64,000 bases of DNA, from positions 11,086,559 to 11,150,558 of the forward strand of contig NC_088680.1 of the NCBI RefSeq assembly GCF_950023065.1, given 5' to 3'. The position numbers and the translations under genes were made by a program. The stretch comes from Planococcus citri (lineage: Eukaryota > Arthropoda > Insecta > Hemiptera > Pseudococcidae). This document shows, piece after piece, positions 25,023 to 36,602 of this stretch. The notes below the pieces were generated by a model. That model worked only from the letters and a program-made list of their open reading frames with translations. It ran no database searches and was not told the origin of the DNA. How positions within the stretch are numbered: position 1 is the first letter of the stretch; every line of letters begins with the position of its first letter.

Positions 25023-25665
25023 AGACATGATCTAGTAATATGCAATACCTGGTTCAAACAGCATGCAAGAAGATTATACACATGGGTCAGTCCTGGAGAT
25101 CGAGTCAGAAACAAGATAAACCACATACTTGTAAAAGAAAGATTCAAGAACACAGTGAAGAACTGTCATACATATCCTGGTGCTGACTGTAATTCTGACC
25201 ATAAGCTATTGGCTGCAAAATGCCAGATAGTCATGAAGAGCCAGAAGAAGAGCGAAGAACAATACCAACAACTTGATATTGAAAAAATCAAATCAAAGCA
25301 TGTGCAAAAGAAATTCTAAGAAGAACTGGAAAAACAAAAGGAAGACAAGTTGGAAGAAGAACAAGGTATTGAAGAAACGTGGCAAGAATGGAAGCGAAAG
25401 GTTAAAACAGCAGCAGAAAAGTCTATTCCACTCAAAGAAAAAAGAAAACACAAACCATGGATGACCTAAGAGATACTGGATCTGATGGAAGAACGAAGGA
25501 ATGCAAACAGACCAGGTAGTGAATACACAGCACTAAATAACAAGATCATGGGAATGTGCAGAATGGCCAAAAATGAATGGTATGAGAAGAAGTGTCGAGA
25601 AATAGAAGAACTGGAGAAAAGGCACAACTCTAGAGAAATGCATACCAAAGTGAAGCAGATGATAG
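25023..25665 (+). pseudogene. LINE endonuclease C-terminus and linker (broken)
   Basis: A single frame runs from 25,023 with the motifs NTWFKQHARRLYTW, NKINHILVKERF and TYPGADCNSDHKLLAAK. The closing SDH triplet is the conserved end of APE-type endonucleases. In-frame TAA codons at 25,317 and 25,467 break it, while the frame itself is retained up to the MITE insertion: a Glu/Lys-rich linker, then 'KNEWYEKKCREIEELEKRH' text. The N-terminal catalytic half of the nuclease is absent, so it could not cut DNA. Confidence 0.85.
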
Positions 25666-25673
25666 CTGTCCAC

Positions 25674-26622
25674 TAGGGTGAGTCAGGTTGCATTTTTTTT
25701 GAAATGTTGAAGTCTTACCCGCTTAAAATGTTCATTTTTGGTTCAAATGGAACCACTTAAATTTTTGTTGGAAAATATTAATATTTAGTGGTGGCGCAAA
25801 CGTGTTGAATGTTGAGAGATATGAGCGCGCGCAAGCACAATACTTCCCACGATGGCGCCGCGGGAAACGCAACGAAGCTTGACGGGGTTCATTCGGCGCA
25901 ACTATAATGAGAGTGGCATCCCCACTACAACTCATCAAGTGATTCCAATCTTTCTTGGATTTTTAAATCAACCACAACAAAGTATTGATTATGATTTTTC
26001 GGCTTTAGAATTCATTTGAACCCAAATCATGGAATTCAGAAATCAAAACATTCCATTTTCACTAATTAACAGCTTTAAAATGAATAATAGTTATAAAACA
26101 TAAACTGAAAGTGCTGAATCTTATAAAACAGTCATCTTTCAATGTAAATTCATCCTATATCTACATTACACACATTTTTTCCTACAGTTGCTGAGTAGAA
26201 TAGAATATTACAGCCTCAAATTCATACTTTTTTTTTACTTTTCAAATTTTTCGTATTTTCACCTTAAATCAGCTTTGTAATTGAAAAATTGTTATTGAAT
26301 TTCCATTAATAACATCTTAAGAACCCCACCAAGGACTAGACTTACTTATCATGCATCATAGAGGGGGTAACGTTTTGTAAGACTGCTTCAATCCAGCGAG
26401 GGAAAGCAACGCTACATTCCCCGGCGCGCAACTGTGGGAAGTTTTCGCTCGATGCGCTCCTAATTTCTCAACATTCAACTCATCTGCGCCACCAGTAAAT
26501 ATTATTTTTTTTTTGCTGAAATTTTATATGATGTCTTTTTAGACATAAATGAACGTTTTTAGGGGGTAAGACTTCGAAAAAGTGGAAAAAAAATTTTTCC
26601 CATGTAAAGCTGACTCACCCTA
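25674..26622. mobile_element. hAT-like fold-back MITE with 8-bp target-site duplication
   Basis: The element begins TAGGGTGAGTCAG and ends CTGACTCACCCTA. It is flanked on both sides by the direct repeat CTGTCCAC (25,666-25,673 and 26,623-26,630), interrupting the LINE linker exactly once. The inverted arms are long and imperfect: GAAGTCTTACCC, GTTCATTTTTG, 'gtggcgca', 'gttgaatgttgagagat' and 'cttcccac' on the left (to about 25,890) all recur inverted on the right (about 26,395-26,622). The 8-bp duplication and TAGGG end fit the hAT superfamily. No transposase is encoded, so it is non-autonomous. Confidence 0.9.
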
Positions 26623-26657
26623 CTGTCCACAAGAAAAGGAGAAGTGGAAATAGCATA

Positions 26658-27463
26658 TGTGACGTGGCACGACAAAATCGACCTTCCGTCTGAAAACAAG
26701 TTTTTGAGTTATGGGGGGTTAAAGTTTTCAGTCCAGTTCTGCTCGTTTAGCGGAAGCGCTTGCGCTCTAATCGCGTTCTCCGGCTAAACTGAGCTAAACA
26801 TAGTCTTGGATAATGTTTCTTGCCTGTTTTGTGTGAATATCACTGGGTAAAATGGTTATTTACATTGATACAGGGGGCTCAGTCGTGATTGCGCTCATTT
26901 TTTCAATTTTTTATTTTATTTTTTCATTATTTCAATTTTGAAATCGATCTGGAGGCGAAACAAAGCGTTCTACGAGAAAAATACATTAAGCAAAGTTGTA
27001 GAGAATTAAATTTCCAAAAACCTGTAAGAGGTTTATTTTTCTCCTAAATGCATAGTTTTTCCGTTTTTCTCAAAAAACAGAAATTTTATGGTAATCATCA
27101 TGAGGTTTTTGTTTTTTGAGAAAAACGGAAAAACTATGCATTTAGGAGAAAAATAAACCTCTAATAGGTTCTTGGAAATTTAATTCTCTACAACTTTGCT
27201 TGACGTATTTTTCTCGTAGAACGCTTTGTTTCGCCTCCAGATTGATTTAAAAATTGAAATAATGAAAAAATCAAAAAAAAATCAAAAAAGTCAGAAAAAT
27301 GAGCATACTTCTGACTGCATTACCCCGTATATGGAGCTATGCAAATCGTAGGGACTTCTAGGTGGTTTTAAATGATTTTTGAATGTCCAAGTACCAAAAA
27401 TCCGTCAAAAAGTGAAAAATAATTTTTTCAGATGGAAGGTCGATTTTGTCGTGCCGCGTCACA
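26658..27463. mobile_element. TA-flanked palindromic MITE nested in the LINE
   Basis: The ends are TGTGACGTGGCACGACAAAA on the left and its near-perfect complement on the right, with a TA dinucleotide just outside each end (26,656-26,657 and 27,464-27,465). The inverted arms extend almost the whole length: 'ggaggcgaaacaaagcgtt', 'ctacgagaaaaata' and 'ctcctaaatgcatagtttttcc' on the left recur inverted on the right about a centre near 27,095. LINE coding sequence resumes right after it (EEKDGKYCVNN). The TA target suggests a Tc1/mariner-type mobiliser, which is inference. Confidence 0.85.
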
Positions 27464-27470
27464 TATATGC

Positions 27471-28563
27471 GAAGAAAAAGACGGAAAGTATTGTGTCAAC
27501 AATCAAGAAACCGAAGAGATCTGGATCAGCTACATACAAGAATTGTATGGAGATGACACACATCTGGCTCAAATGGAAGTTTCATCCACAGAGGAGGCAC
27601 CACAAATCAAAATGTGGGAGCTGTGAAACACGGTGAAGATAGCCAGATACCACAAAGCAGTGGAGGAAGATCTCATACCAGTAGACTTGATTAAACATCT
27701 AACACCGGAGTATGAAAAGGTGCTGCTGAAGATGATAAATGAAATATATGATGAAGGTACACTGCCTAAGGACTTCAAAAAGGTAACTTTCGTACCAATA
27801 CCAAAGAAGAACAACTCACAAAAATGCTCTGAATATGAACCATCCCATTAATGAGCCACACTCTAAAGCTACTACTATCCATCATAAATGCCAGAATTGA
27901 AAAGAAGATGGATAAAAATCTAAGCGAAACACAGTATGGCATTGTAGCGAAAAAAGGTACGAAAGACGCAATTGCCTTGCTGAAAGTGATCATCTAAAGA
28001 GCGCTGAATGCAACAGTGAAATCATTGCTTACTCCGTCAATTATGAGTAAGCATTTGATCGTGTCAACCATGAGAGGATGTTGGAGATCCTGAAGAAATA
28101 CAATATCGATGACAAAGACCTGTGGATAATCAAGAACCTGTACTGGGAGCAGAGTGCAAACATCAAGTTTGGAACTGAGTACTCAGAGAATGGATGTGGT
28201 ATAAAGAGAGGTGTGAGACAAGGATGCCCCCTCTCACCTAGGCTGTTCAACATGTACGCAGAAGAAATAATGAGAGAAGCGCGAATCAATCAAATGGGAT
28301 TCAAGATCAATGGCAAGAGAATAAATGAAATAAGTTACACAGACGACAAAGTGATCCTTGCTGAAACAGAAGCGCAGATGCAGAAAATGATCAACCAAAT
28401 CAACAGAGTGCTGGATTAAAATATGGAATGAAAATAAACGCAGGCAAGACCAAGATTATGAGATTTACAAAAGGAGACAATAAAGAGGTCAAAATCAACA
28501 TTGTAACTCAAGAAATTGAAAATGTAAATCAATTCAGATACTTTGGAGTGCTGATAAATTCGT
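27471..28563 (+). pseudogene. LINE reverse transcriptase (broken)
   Basis: Linker and fingers text 'WISYIQELYGDD' and 'LIPVDLIKHLTPEYEKVLLK' leads to FVPIPKKN. An indel near 27,838 shifts the frame to 'IPLMSHTLKLLLSIINARIE' and then 'GTKDAIALLKVII'. A second shift near 28,012 leads to 'AFDRVNHERMLEILKKYN', where the catalytic Asp of the first palm motif is kept although the preceding Lys codon is a stop. Next come 'GVRQGCPLSPRLFNMYAEE' and YTDD in place of the usual YADD, then a frameshift at about 28,413 and the thumb-side text. Stops lie at 27,624 and about 27,994 among others. It is non-functional as it stands. Confidence 0.9.
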
Positions 28564-28564
28564 T

Positions 28565-30292
28565 CCAGAAGTTCCAAAGTTGGAGCTTTTAACCGATCAG
28601 CCCCACCTGGCAAAAAATTTGTTAATGACTTGAAATTGGTTAAATTTCTTCTATCAGTTATCAGTTGATCGTATTTCTTTATGATCGGTCATCATCACTG
28701 GTGAATTTATCTTCACTACAGAGACATTTTCTCTATTAGCTATCTTATAGAGAAGTTTGAATGAGCCTTGAATTTTTTTTTTTCGTTATTGGTATTTAAA
28801 ATTATGCTCAATAAAAAATTCGAAAGAAAAGACATTATTGAATTACATACGTACGAGTATTGACGTCATTCACAAGAATCTAACGTCTATCATTCAATAA
28901 TACGTATGACCGAAAATAAGATAGCATAAAAAACGAAATCTCCTTTAAAATCACATTTACCTATTTACCTCACTAATTAAAAAAGCACAAATATTCAAGG
29001 CTACAGAACGTGCCTTCTTTAAAAAAGCCTATATTTTAATAAACTCTCATTACACGAGTTCGATAAATGATCGCGATTATATCACTTCGTCACAATAATT
29101 AGGTATATGAACATGAACTATCGCAACGCCTTAGAGGAATAGTAAGTAGAAGTAGGAATGTACATCTATAATCTACCCATGTCCTAGGTACCTAGCCCAA
29201 CATTTATCGATATAATTGGATGAACGGAGTCCAGAGTCTCCAAGTCTAGTCTGGGTCTGGCTCAAGTTTACGTAAGAATATGACATAAGTCTTTTTACAT
29301 ATACTACTCGTATGATACTCTCAACACCCATCTCATATTTCCAGTAACCAACGCCTGGCTCATCACCCTCGTCACCAATTCACCATCCCGCCATTCAAAC
29401 AGATAGTACCAGGCAGTAAAGCATTACGATGACGACACGAGCGATCATTAAAAAGTACATGAGCACGAAACAAGACGACCAAAAATTAGGAGGTAAGAAA
29501 AAAAAACAACACCTAACTCGAGATGAAAATGTAAGTACTGAATGAAAACCAACACGACGAATAAAAATTAATTAACGATGTAAAATCAACTCAACTCGTC
29601 AACGTCTGCATTATAAAATAGGTAATCGCTTTTTATCTTCTTCTTCAGTGTAATGTAATCTGACTAGTATCTCACATCATTCAGTCTTAAATTGTCGTCT
29701 TGTATAGGTACTTCCCGTAACAATAAAGTCTCCGGGAATTGATCCAAAAAAGAAGAAAAAAAATAGTCTCAATTAAGCAGATATAAAGATATGTACCTAC
29801 GATACAGTTATCTTCATTCAAAAAGAAAAAACTAATTATGGGCGTATAAAAGTTTAAGTTTCAACCAATACCCACAAAATAGATTTCCAGATCTCCTATT
29901 ACTTACCATGTAGGCAATACGAATTACGAGCGATTAGTTATCGTATGGTCGTAAAAAAATAATCCGAAAGATATTTAAACATACAAATGAATAAGGATAC
30001 TGATGCTAATTTGTGTAACCTTCGTTTTTGAAGCAAACACCAACCCAGGAATAATGGTTTAAAATTGTACCTACATACTAAATAAACATATCTAGGTACC
30101 TGATGCTGATAGATCTATCTAAATGACTTTCAATGGTCATCAATCAGTTCGAGCATCATAAAAACATAGAATTTGAAAATTTGATAAGAAATTAAGAATT
30201 TCAACAATTCATTTTTCATACACCAATTTTGAATTTCAAGGTTCAGTTTCAGTTGCTCAAAAAGAAACTCAAAATTAAAAATTAAGTATTGA
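28565..30292. other. Unique, CpG-containing sequence without a convincing CDS
   Basis: Composition returns to balanced, with recurring 'taggtacct' and 'acgagta' motifs. I see no coding pattern or clear paired splice sites. Its right edge is the TA dinucleotide before the fold-back element at 30,295. Confidence 0.4.
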
Positions 30293-30294
30293 TA

Positions 30295-32800
30295 GTCCGG
30301 CATATGATAATAGGAATAATTGCATCCCCCCCCCCCCCGGAGATCATCTGGAACAACTTTTTCCTTGAAGGAGGTATCATAAGGAACATTTTAAAGCCAA
30401 CTTGCCAAAGAAAAGTTGGCCTTATTGCTAGCAAAAGGCGGCCATTTTGATTGACAGGTCAGCCGAAATCGCAAATTCTGCTTTCCAACACAGGACTCGC
30501 TTGAAGTTTTTTGAACTGGACAAACCTAGATGAAAAGAACCTGCAAAATTTATCACCAGCCAAAATTTCAAGCGCTAAAGTGTATTTCTCGATTTTTGGT
30601 GAACTTTTAAAAATTATTCAGGCCGAAAATGAGAAAAAAAATCATTTTACCAAATTGACCTAGAAAGCTAAAATTTGGGATATCCCATTCTCAAATCGGT
30701 TGGAAACGGTTTCAAACCATTTTGAGCAGTTCTGGAGCCTCCAGCAGATTTTTGAAACTTCAAATTTTCACAAAATTTTCATCAAATGAAGTTGGAAATC
30801 CGAAATTTACGCTGCACTCCAACTTAATTTTTAAAAATCATTTGGGCCAAAAATGAGGAAAAAATCAAAATCTTACCAAATTGACCTAGAAATCTGAAAT
30901 TTGGGGTATTCCGTATTTTCGACCTGCTAAATCGATTGGAAAAGGTTTCAAATCGTTTTGAGCTGTTCTGGAGCCTCCAGCAGATTTTTGAACCTTGAAA
31001 TTTCCACAAAATTTCCTCAAATGAAGTTAGAAATCCGAAATTTACGCTGCACTTCAACTTAAACACGTTATTAAGTCGACCGCTGATGAGTTCAAGTTAT
31101 TTGGGAGCCTTCGGTGACCTTTTGAAAATACCTAGAGCCTCCAGCAGATTTTTGAAACTTGAATTTTCCTCAAAATTTCATGAGTTGAAGTTATAAAGTC
31201 GAAGTCGACTGCAGGTGGTTTCAAATCGTTTTGGAGTCTCCAGCAACTTTTTGAAAATTACTGGAGCCTCCAGTAGATTTCTGAAACTTGAAATTTTCAC
31301 AAAATTTCATCAAAATGGAGATGAAAAGCGGAAATTTACTCTGCACTCCAATTTTAGGACTCTCTAAAGACGACTTAAGGTGGTTTCAAGTCATTTTATA
31401 GCCTCCAGCGACTTTTTGAAAATTCCTAGAGTCTCCAGCAGATTTTTGAAACTTGAATTTTCCTCAAAATTTCATTAGTTGAAGTTATAAGGTCGATGTC
31501 GACTGCAGGTGGTTTTAAATCGTTTTGGAGTCTCCAGCAACTTTTTGAAAATTACTGGAGCCTCCAGTAGATTTCTGAAACTTGAAATTTTCATAAAATT
31601 TCATCAAATGGAGATGAAAAGCGAAAATTTACTCTGCACTCCAATTTTAGCACTCTCTGAAGACGACTTAAGGTGGGTTCAAGTTATTTTAGAGCCTCCA
31701 GCGACTTTTGGAAAATTCTTGGAGTCTCCAGCGGATTTTTGAAATTTGAATTTTCCTCAAAATTTCATCAGTTGGAGTTATAAAGTTGAAAGTCACCCTG
31801 AAAACTAATTTCAATACGTTATGAAGTCGACTGCAGGTGGGTTTCAAATCGTTTTGGAGTCTCCAACGACTTTTTGAAAATTACTGGAGCCTCCAGTAGA
31901 TTTCTGAAACTTGAAATTTTCACAAAATTTCATCAAATGGAGATGGACAAGCTGAAATTTACTCTACACCCCAATTTTAACACCCTCTGAAGACGACTTC
32001 AGGTGGATTCAAGTCATTTTAGGGCCTCCAGTGACTTTTTTGAAAATTACTGGAGTGTCCAGCAGATTTTTGAAACTTGGATTTTTTCTCAAAATTTCAT
32101 CAATTGAAGATAAAGAGCGGAAATTTACTCTGCACTCCAATTTTAGCACTCTCCGAAGACGACTTCAGGTGAGTTTCAATCATTTTGGAGCCTCCAGCGA
32201 CTTTTTTGAAAATTACTGGAGTGTCCAGCAGATTTTTGAAACTTGGATTTTTTCTCAAAATTTTGTCAATTGAAGATAAAGAGCGGAAATTTACTCTGCA
32301 CTCCAATTTTAGCACTCTCTGAAGACGACTTCAGGTGAGTTTCAATCATTTTGGAGCCTCCAGCGACTTTTTGAAAATTCCTGGAGTCTCCAGCAGATTT
32401 TTGAAACTTGATTTTTCCTCAAAATTTCATCACTTGGAGTTATAAAGTCTAAAGTCACCCTGAAAACTAATTTCAATACGTAATAAGGTCGACTGCAGGT
32501 GGTTTCAAGTCGTTTTGAAGTCTCCTGCGACTTCACAAAATTTCATCAAATGGAGATGAAAAGCGGAAATTTACTCTGTACTCCAATTTTAGCACTCTCT
32601 GAAGACGACTTCAGGTGGATTTCAGTGGTTTTGGAGCCTGCAGGGAATTTTTGAAAATTCTTGGAGTCTCCAGCAGATTTTTGAAACTTGAATTTTCCTC
32701 AAAATTTCAGAAAACTAATTTCAATACGTTATAAAGTCGACTGCAGGTGGTATTCAAGTCGTGTAGGAAGCTTCCAGCTACAGTTTGGAGATTCGTGGCC
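30295..32800. mobile_element. One-armed, internally expanded copy of the GTCCGGC fold-back element
   Basis: Begins TA|GTCCGGCATATGATAATAGG, then a C-run, then 'aaggaacattttaaagc', 'ggcggccattttgattgac' and 'aggtcagccgaaatcgca', as in the left arm of the complete copy at 57,129. It ends near 32,790 with 'gaagcttccagctac', text that lies at the central turn of the complete copy. So exactly one arm is present, and it is longer than the arm at 57 kb because the internal units have multiplied. No opposing terminal repeat is seen to the right. Confidence 0.75.
30690..32790. repeat. Tandem GGAGCCTCCAG-motif array inside the one-armed element
   Basis: Units of about 165 and about 290-330 bases repeat in the same orientation, built from GAGCCTCCAGCAGATTTTTG, AAACTTGAAATTTTC, 'aaatttcatcaaatggaga', 'ttactctgcactccaatttt' and 'gaagacgactt-aggtgg'. 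The latter anchor recurs near 31,367, 31,660, 31,993, 32,157, 32,322 and 32,603; 'gactgcaggtgg' recurs near 31,208, 31,499, 31,829, 32,490 and 32,739. The units at 32,010-32,340 are almost identical, implying recent duplication. Confidence 0.85.
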
Positions 32801-33620
32801 GATAACCCGTTATTTTTTTTCAAATTCGGGATATTCTAGTCTGAAATCAGCTTTTGCCAGAATTATCAAAAAAGTCTCGTTTTTGTCAAAATTAGATAAG
32901 GTAAGTTATAAAAAAATCCCAACTTTTGTCGAAATTATCAAAAAAGCACTGTTATTGACCATAATTGTGGAAAAATACATTTTTTCAGGCGTTATCAAAA
33001 AAGGCCTAATATTTTTTGTGAAAATGAACAAAAAACTTTGTTGTTGACCAAAATATTTCAAAAATTCCTATTTTTTCCAAAATCATCAAAAAATCTCAAC
33101 TTTTTGAAAAATTGCCAAAAAGCTCCTGTTTTTTTCCGAAAAATATTCAAAAAATTTTAAAGCCAGAATAATTGTCAAAAAAGTTTCATTTTTGCCAAAA
33201 TTGTATAGAAGTTCCTTTTTTAAAAAACTTATTAAAAAATTCCAACTTTTGTCAAAATTGTCGAAAAATACTTTTTTTGACGTTATTATAAATGTCCTAA
33301 TATTTTTTGCAGAAATGACCAAAAAACTTAGTTAGTAGCCAAAATTTTGAAAATTTCTGCTTTTGCTAAAATCAACTTGAGAAGTCCTTGTATGTTTTTA
33401 GCTTAATTCAAAAAAATCTCGTTTATGTCAGAATTGTAGAGAAGTTCCTTTTTCGTCAAAATTATCAAAAAAAAAACTCCTAATTACTCCTGCTTTTTGC
33501 CAAAATGTTCAAAAAATCCTGTTTCCAAAAATTCTTGCTTTTTCCAAAATTATTCTAAAAAGTCCTTTTTTTGTCAAAATAAGTGAATAAATTATTGTAA
33601 CGGATGAAACGACTTGTCAC
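32800..33620. repeat. Degenerate ~30-bp 'CAAAATTATCAAAAAAGTC' array
   Basis: Phrases of the type 'ttttgtcaaaattatcaaaaaagtcc' recur roughly every 30-60 bases with heavy divergence. The same kind of text forms blocks at 46.1-47.0, 56.6-57.1 and 61.9-62.7 kb. No coding role. Confidence 0.6.
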
Positions 33621-34790
33621 ACGATATTTGACTTATTTTCTTTTTTTGACCAACATTTTGAGGCTTCGAACCCCATCTCTCCTCAAACATTTTCAAAACT
33701 CCTACGTCCTCAAGTTCTACTTTTTTGTCAAAATATTGTAGGCAATGATCTCACCGAAATTGTATTTCCTCCACCGTATATAGGGCAGTTTACTGCCATT
33801 ATTACTGAGAAAAATCACGACTTAATCGCGTCTACAAGCGTTTATGAACTCGCCGCGACATTTTTTCGGTTTTTGTTTTCAAACACATCTAAAAAGACGA
33901 AATGGTACTTCAAAGAAGCCGTTCGAGTATCGTTGAAAAAACACGACGACGTTAACGAAGCGTATACCAAGGACTCTTTATTATAAACGAGAAGTCTGCT
34001 ACTACGTATTATAAGCTACTCGATGCGTGTAAACCGCGCGGTAATTAAATACTCGTATCTCGTTGTCGGAGGCGCTAACATGAGGCTTAATAAGCCGACT
34101 AGAAGCATGACAGCGATTCCAAAGTCGCGTGAAATTACGTTATTACAACCATACCGACCACTACCCTTACCACTGCCACTAGATCGTCTTCTGTGCCAAA
34201 AATACCGTAAGATCGGGAATTTGGACGTTGAAAGGCAAAGGCCCCGCACTAAAATCGCTATAAACGATCGTATTATGTCGTAATGACGATATTATACGAC
34301 GCAAAATCATATATCAACGCTCAGAGATGCCTATATGCCTCACAAGTACTATATAGGAACCGATAGTTTAAGACAAAGAGAGATGATTTTATTCTTATGT
34401 CTTCATTTACAAGGTTTAAGATATCCTATGTGGATGGCGGCGAGGCGATGGTGATGGTGATGAAGGCTCCAGTCCCACTATAGGCTGCATTCGGACTTCG
34501 TACGACGATATACGGAGCATATACATATAAGATGATTCATGAACGAGTTCAAAGGTGCGTATTTTATGGTGAAAAAAACGACAAAGGGAAGCGTAACATT
34601 AAAGTTGGTTTATATGCGTGTAAAATTGCTTTTATGTCGGACAAAATCAAGAGCACGATGAGAGGCGACCACGTTGTTTGGCCCAGACCAAAACTAATGG
34701 TCAGACTACTGCGACGTGAAACGAATATTATTTAGATTCAATAAGGAAGCTTTTAAGACAAGCCGACCAATTTGATTTTGACGTAAGTTG
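33620..34790. other. Unique, CpG-containing sequence without a convincing CDS
   Basis: Balanced composition with many CpGs. Open stretches at 34,023-34,283 and 34,532-34,735 (+) encode basic peptides with no domain I recognise and lack splice or homology support. Candidate regulatory sequence. Confidence 0.4.
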
Positions 34791-34799
34791 GCTCATTTT

Positions 34800-36230
34800 G
34801 TGTCAAATCAGCTCAGATTTCGGTTTCGTTTTTTTGCCTTAAAAATGAGCAAAAAAAATTGTGAAATTTTGCATTTTTCAAGGCGAATTCTTACTAATTC
34901 GAGGTCGCTGATTTCGAATATGACGTCAAAATTGATACATGCTTTTTTGGTTCCGAGATAAGCGTCAGTTCTCAATGAAGGAAGGGTGAGCGCTCAAATC
35001 TGATAGCAGATTCGGACTCGGTGACCTCGAATTAGTGGAAAACGACCCTTTACTCGATTTTTTTGGAATTCAAGAAAATCCAAAAAAATGCAAAGGAATT
35101 CATGCATTTTTTTGGGGGGGCAAAAAAACGTTTGATCTCCAATCGAGCTAAAAATTGAGGTAGGGTGTTTTTTGGGACGGTGAATTCATTTTCGGCGTCA
35201 GATTTTCACCTGAACGCACCATTCTCTCACAAACTGCCTTTTTTTGAGCTCAAAAATGACCTGAGGAAAGTTGTGGAATTTCGAATTTTTTATGATGCAT
35301 TCTGACTAATTCGATAGTGCTGATTTCGAATATAACGTCAAAATTAATGCAGGATGTCCAGATCGCGAGATAAGCGCCTGTTTTCCACGAAGAATAGGCG
35401 ATCGTTCAAATCTGACACCAGATTCGGACTCGGCGACCTCGAATTAGTCGAAAACGACCCTTTACTCGATTTTTTTGGAATTCCAAAAAATCCAAAATAT
35501 TCAAAGGGGTTAGTTCATGCATTTTTTTTGACAAAAAAACTTTTTCTCTCCAATCGAGCTAAAAATTAGGCTATGGGGGTTTTTTGGGACAGCGAATTCA
35601 TTTCCGGCGTCAGATTTTCACCAAAGTGCACCATTTCCTTGGAAACGGTCTTTTTTTGAGCTCAAAAATGACCTGAAAAAAGTTGTAGAGTTTTGAATTT
35701 TTTATGACCGATTCTGACTAATTCGATGGGACTGATTTCGAATATGACCTTCGTTTTGCAATCAGACTCGTATTTTGTAAAATAGTCGCAATTTCTAGCT
35801 GAAGCTGCGTCCCTCGACACAAATGGACACCAGATTCGGACTCGGCGACCTCGAATTAGTCGAAAACGACCCTTTACTCGATTTTTTTGGTATTCAGAAA
35901 AATCCAAAAAATCCATCAGGGGGGTATTCATGAATTTTTTAAACAAAAAAACTTTTGGTCTCCAATCGAGCTGAAAATTGGACTATGTTGGTTTTTTGAG
36001 ACGGCGAATTCATTTCTGGCGTCAGATTTTCACCACAGTGCATCATTCTCTCGGAAAGAGCCTTTTTTTAGCCTTAAAAATGAGCAAAAAAAATTGTGGA
36101 ATTTTGCATTTTTCAAGGAGAATTCTTACTAATTCGAGGTCTCTGATTTCGAATATGATGTCTAAATTGATTCATGCTTTTTTGGTTCCGAGATAAGCGT
36201 CAGTTCTCTATGAAGGAAGGGTAAGCTGAA
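34800..36230. repeat. 412-bp satellite-like tandem repeat, about 3.5 copies
   Basis: 'ttcggactcgg' followed by 'gacctcgaattagt' recurs at 35,011, 35,423 and 35,835, exactly 412 bases apart. Other anchors in each unit are 'tactaattcga', 'gatttcgaatatga', 'gagataagcg', 'aaaacgaccctttactcgat', 'ctccaatcgagctaaaaatt' and 'ggcgtcagattttcacc'. The first and last copies are partial. Each unit carries the inverted pair ACTAATTCGAGGTC and GACCTCGAATTAGT about 130 bases apart. The open frames crossing it are by-products of the repeat. Confidence 0.9.
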
Positions 36231-36602
36231 TACAAAATAAGTAAGTATAGCTTGTTTTTTTTGATTCGACGTCGTCGGCAACTCTCTTATTGGCGCTCAA
36301 AATTTCTTGCAAATTGAAGAAATCGCGTCTTAAGTGAGGGAATTTTGCCAACAATTGGCGAAGAAAATCACTTTAAGAGGGAGACTGTCCAAAAAATTTT
36401 TAGCCATCCAGCCATTCGTTTCATAGTGCGATCATTTTTGAAAAAAAACAAAACGAGATTCTTGCAACTTTTAGTGGTCTATAGAAACTATTTGATTATT
36501 ATAGGCGAATCGTGAAAGTCGAGAATTTTTATATTAGAGAGCTAAAAGTGATTCGAAATTAGAGGTAATTTTCTGAAAACCTATGAAGGTGAAATTACTG
36601 TT

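Larger units (their letters stand above)
25020..28563 (+). mobile_element. Truncated CFDP2/RTE-like non-LTR retrotransposon, interrupted by two nested MITEs
   Basis: Conceptual translation gives, in order, the C-terminal part of an APE-type endonuclease, a charged linker, and a reverse transcriptase with its palm motifs. It is cut at both ends: the start is inside the endonuclease domain and the right end stops shortly after the 'GLKYGMKINAGKTKIM' and 'FRYFGVLINS' motifs near 28,563. At least four in-frame stops and three frameshifts show it is dead. Two insertions, at 25,674-26,622 and 26,658-27,463, split the linker. The endonuclease sequence resembles the proteins widely annotated as craniofacial development protein 2-like, which derive from RTE/BovB-type elements; the clade assignment is from memory of the family and should be held loosely. 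Confidence 0.85.

Noticed and set aside
33657..33680. 'ttcgaacccc' resembling a tRNA T-arm
   Set aside because: No matching acceptor stem, anticodon arm or D-arm around it; no tRNA was supported anywhere in the window.
34532..34735. 67-codon open stretch in CpG-bearing unique sequence
   Set aside because: Basic peptide of no known family, too short to stand alone, without matching splice sites.
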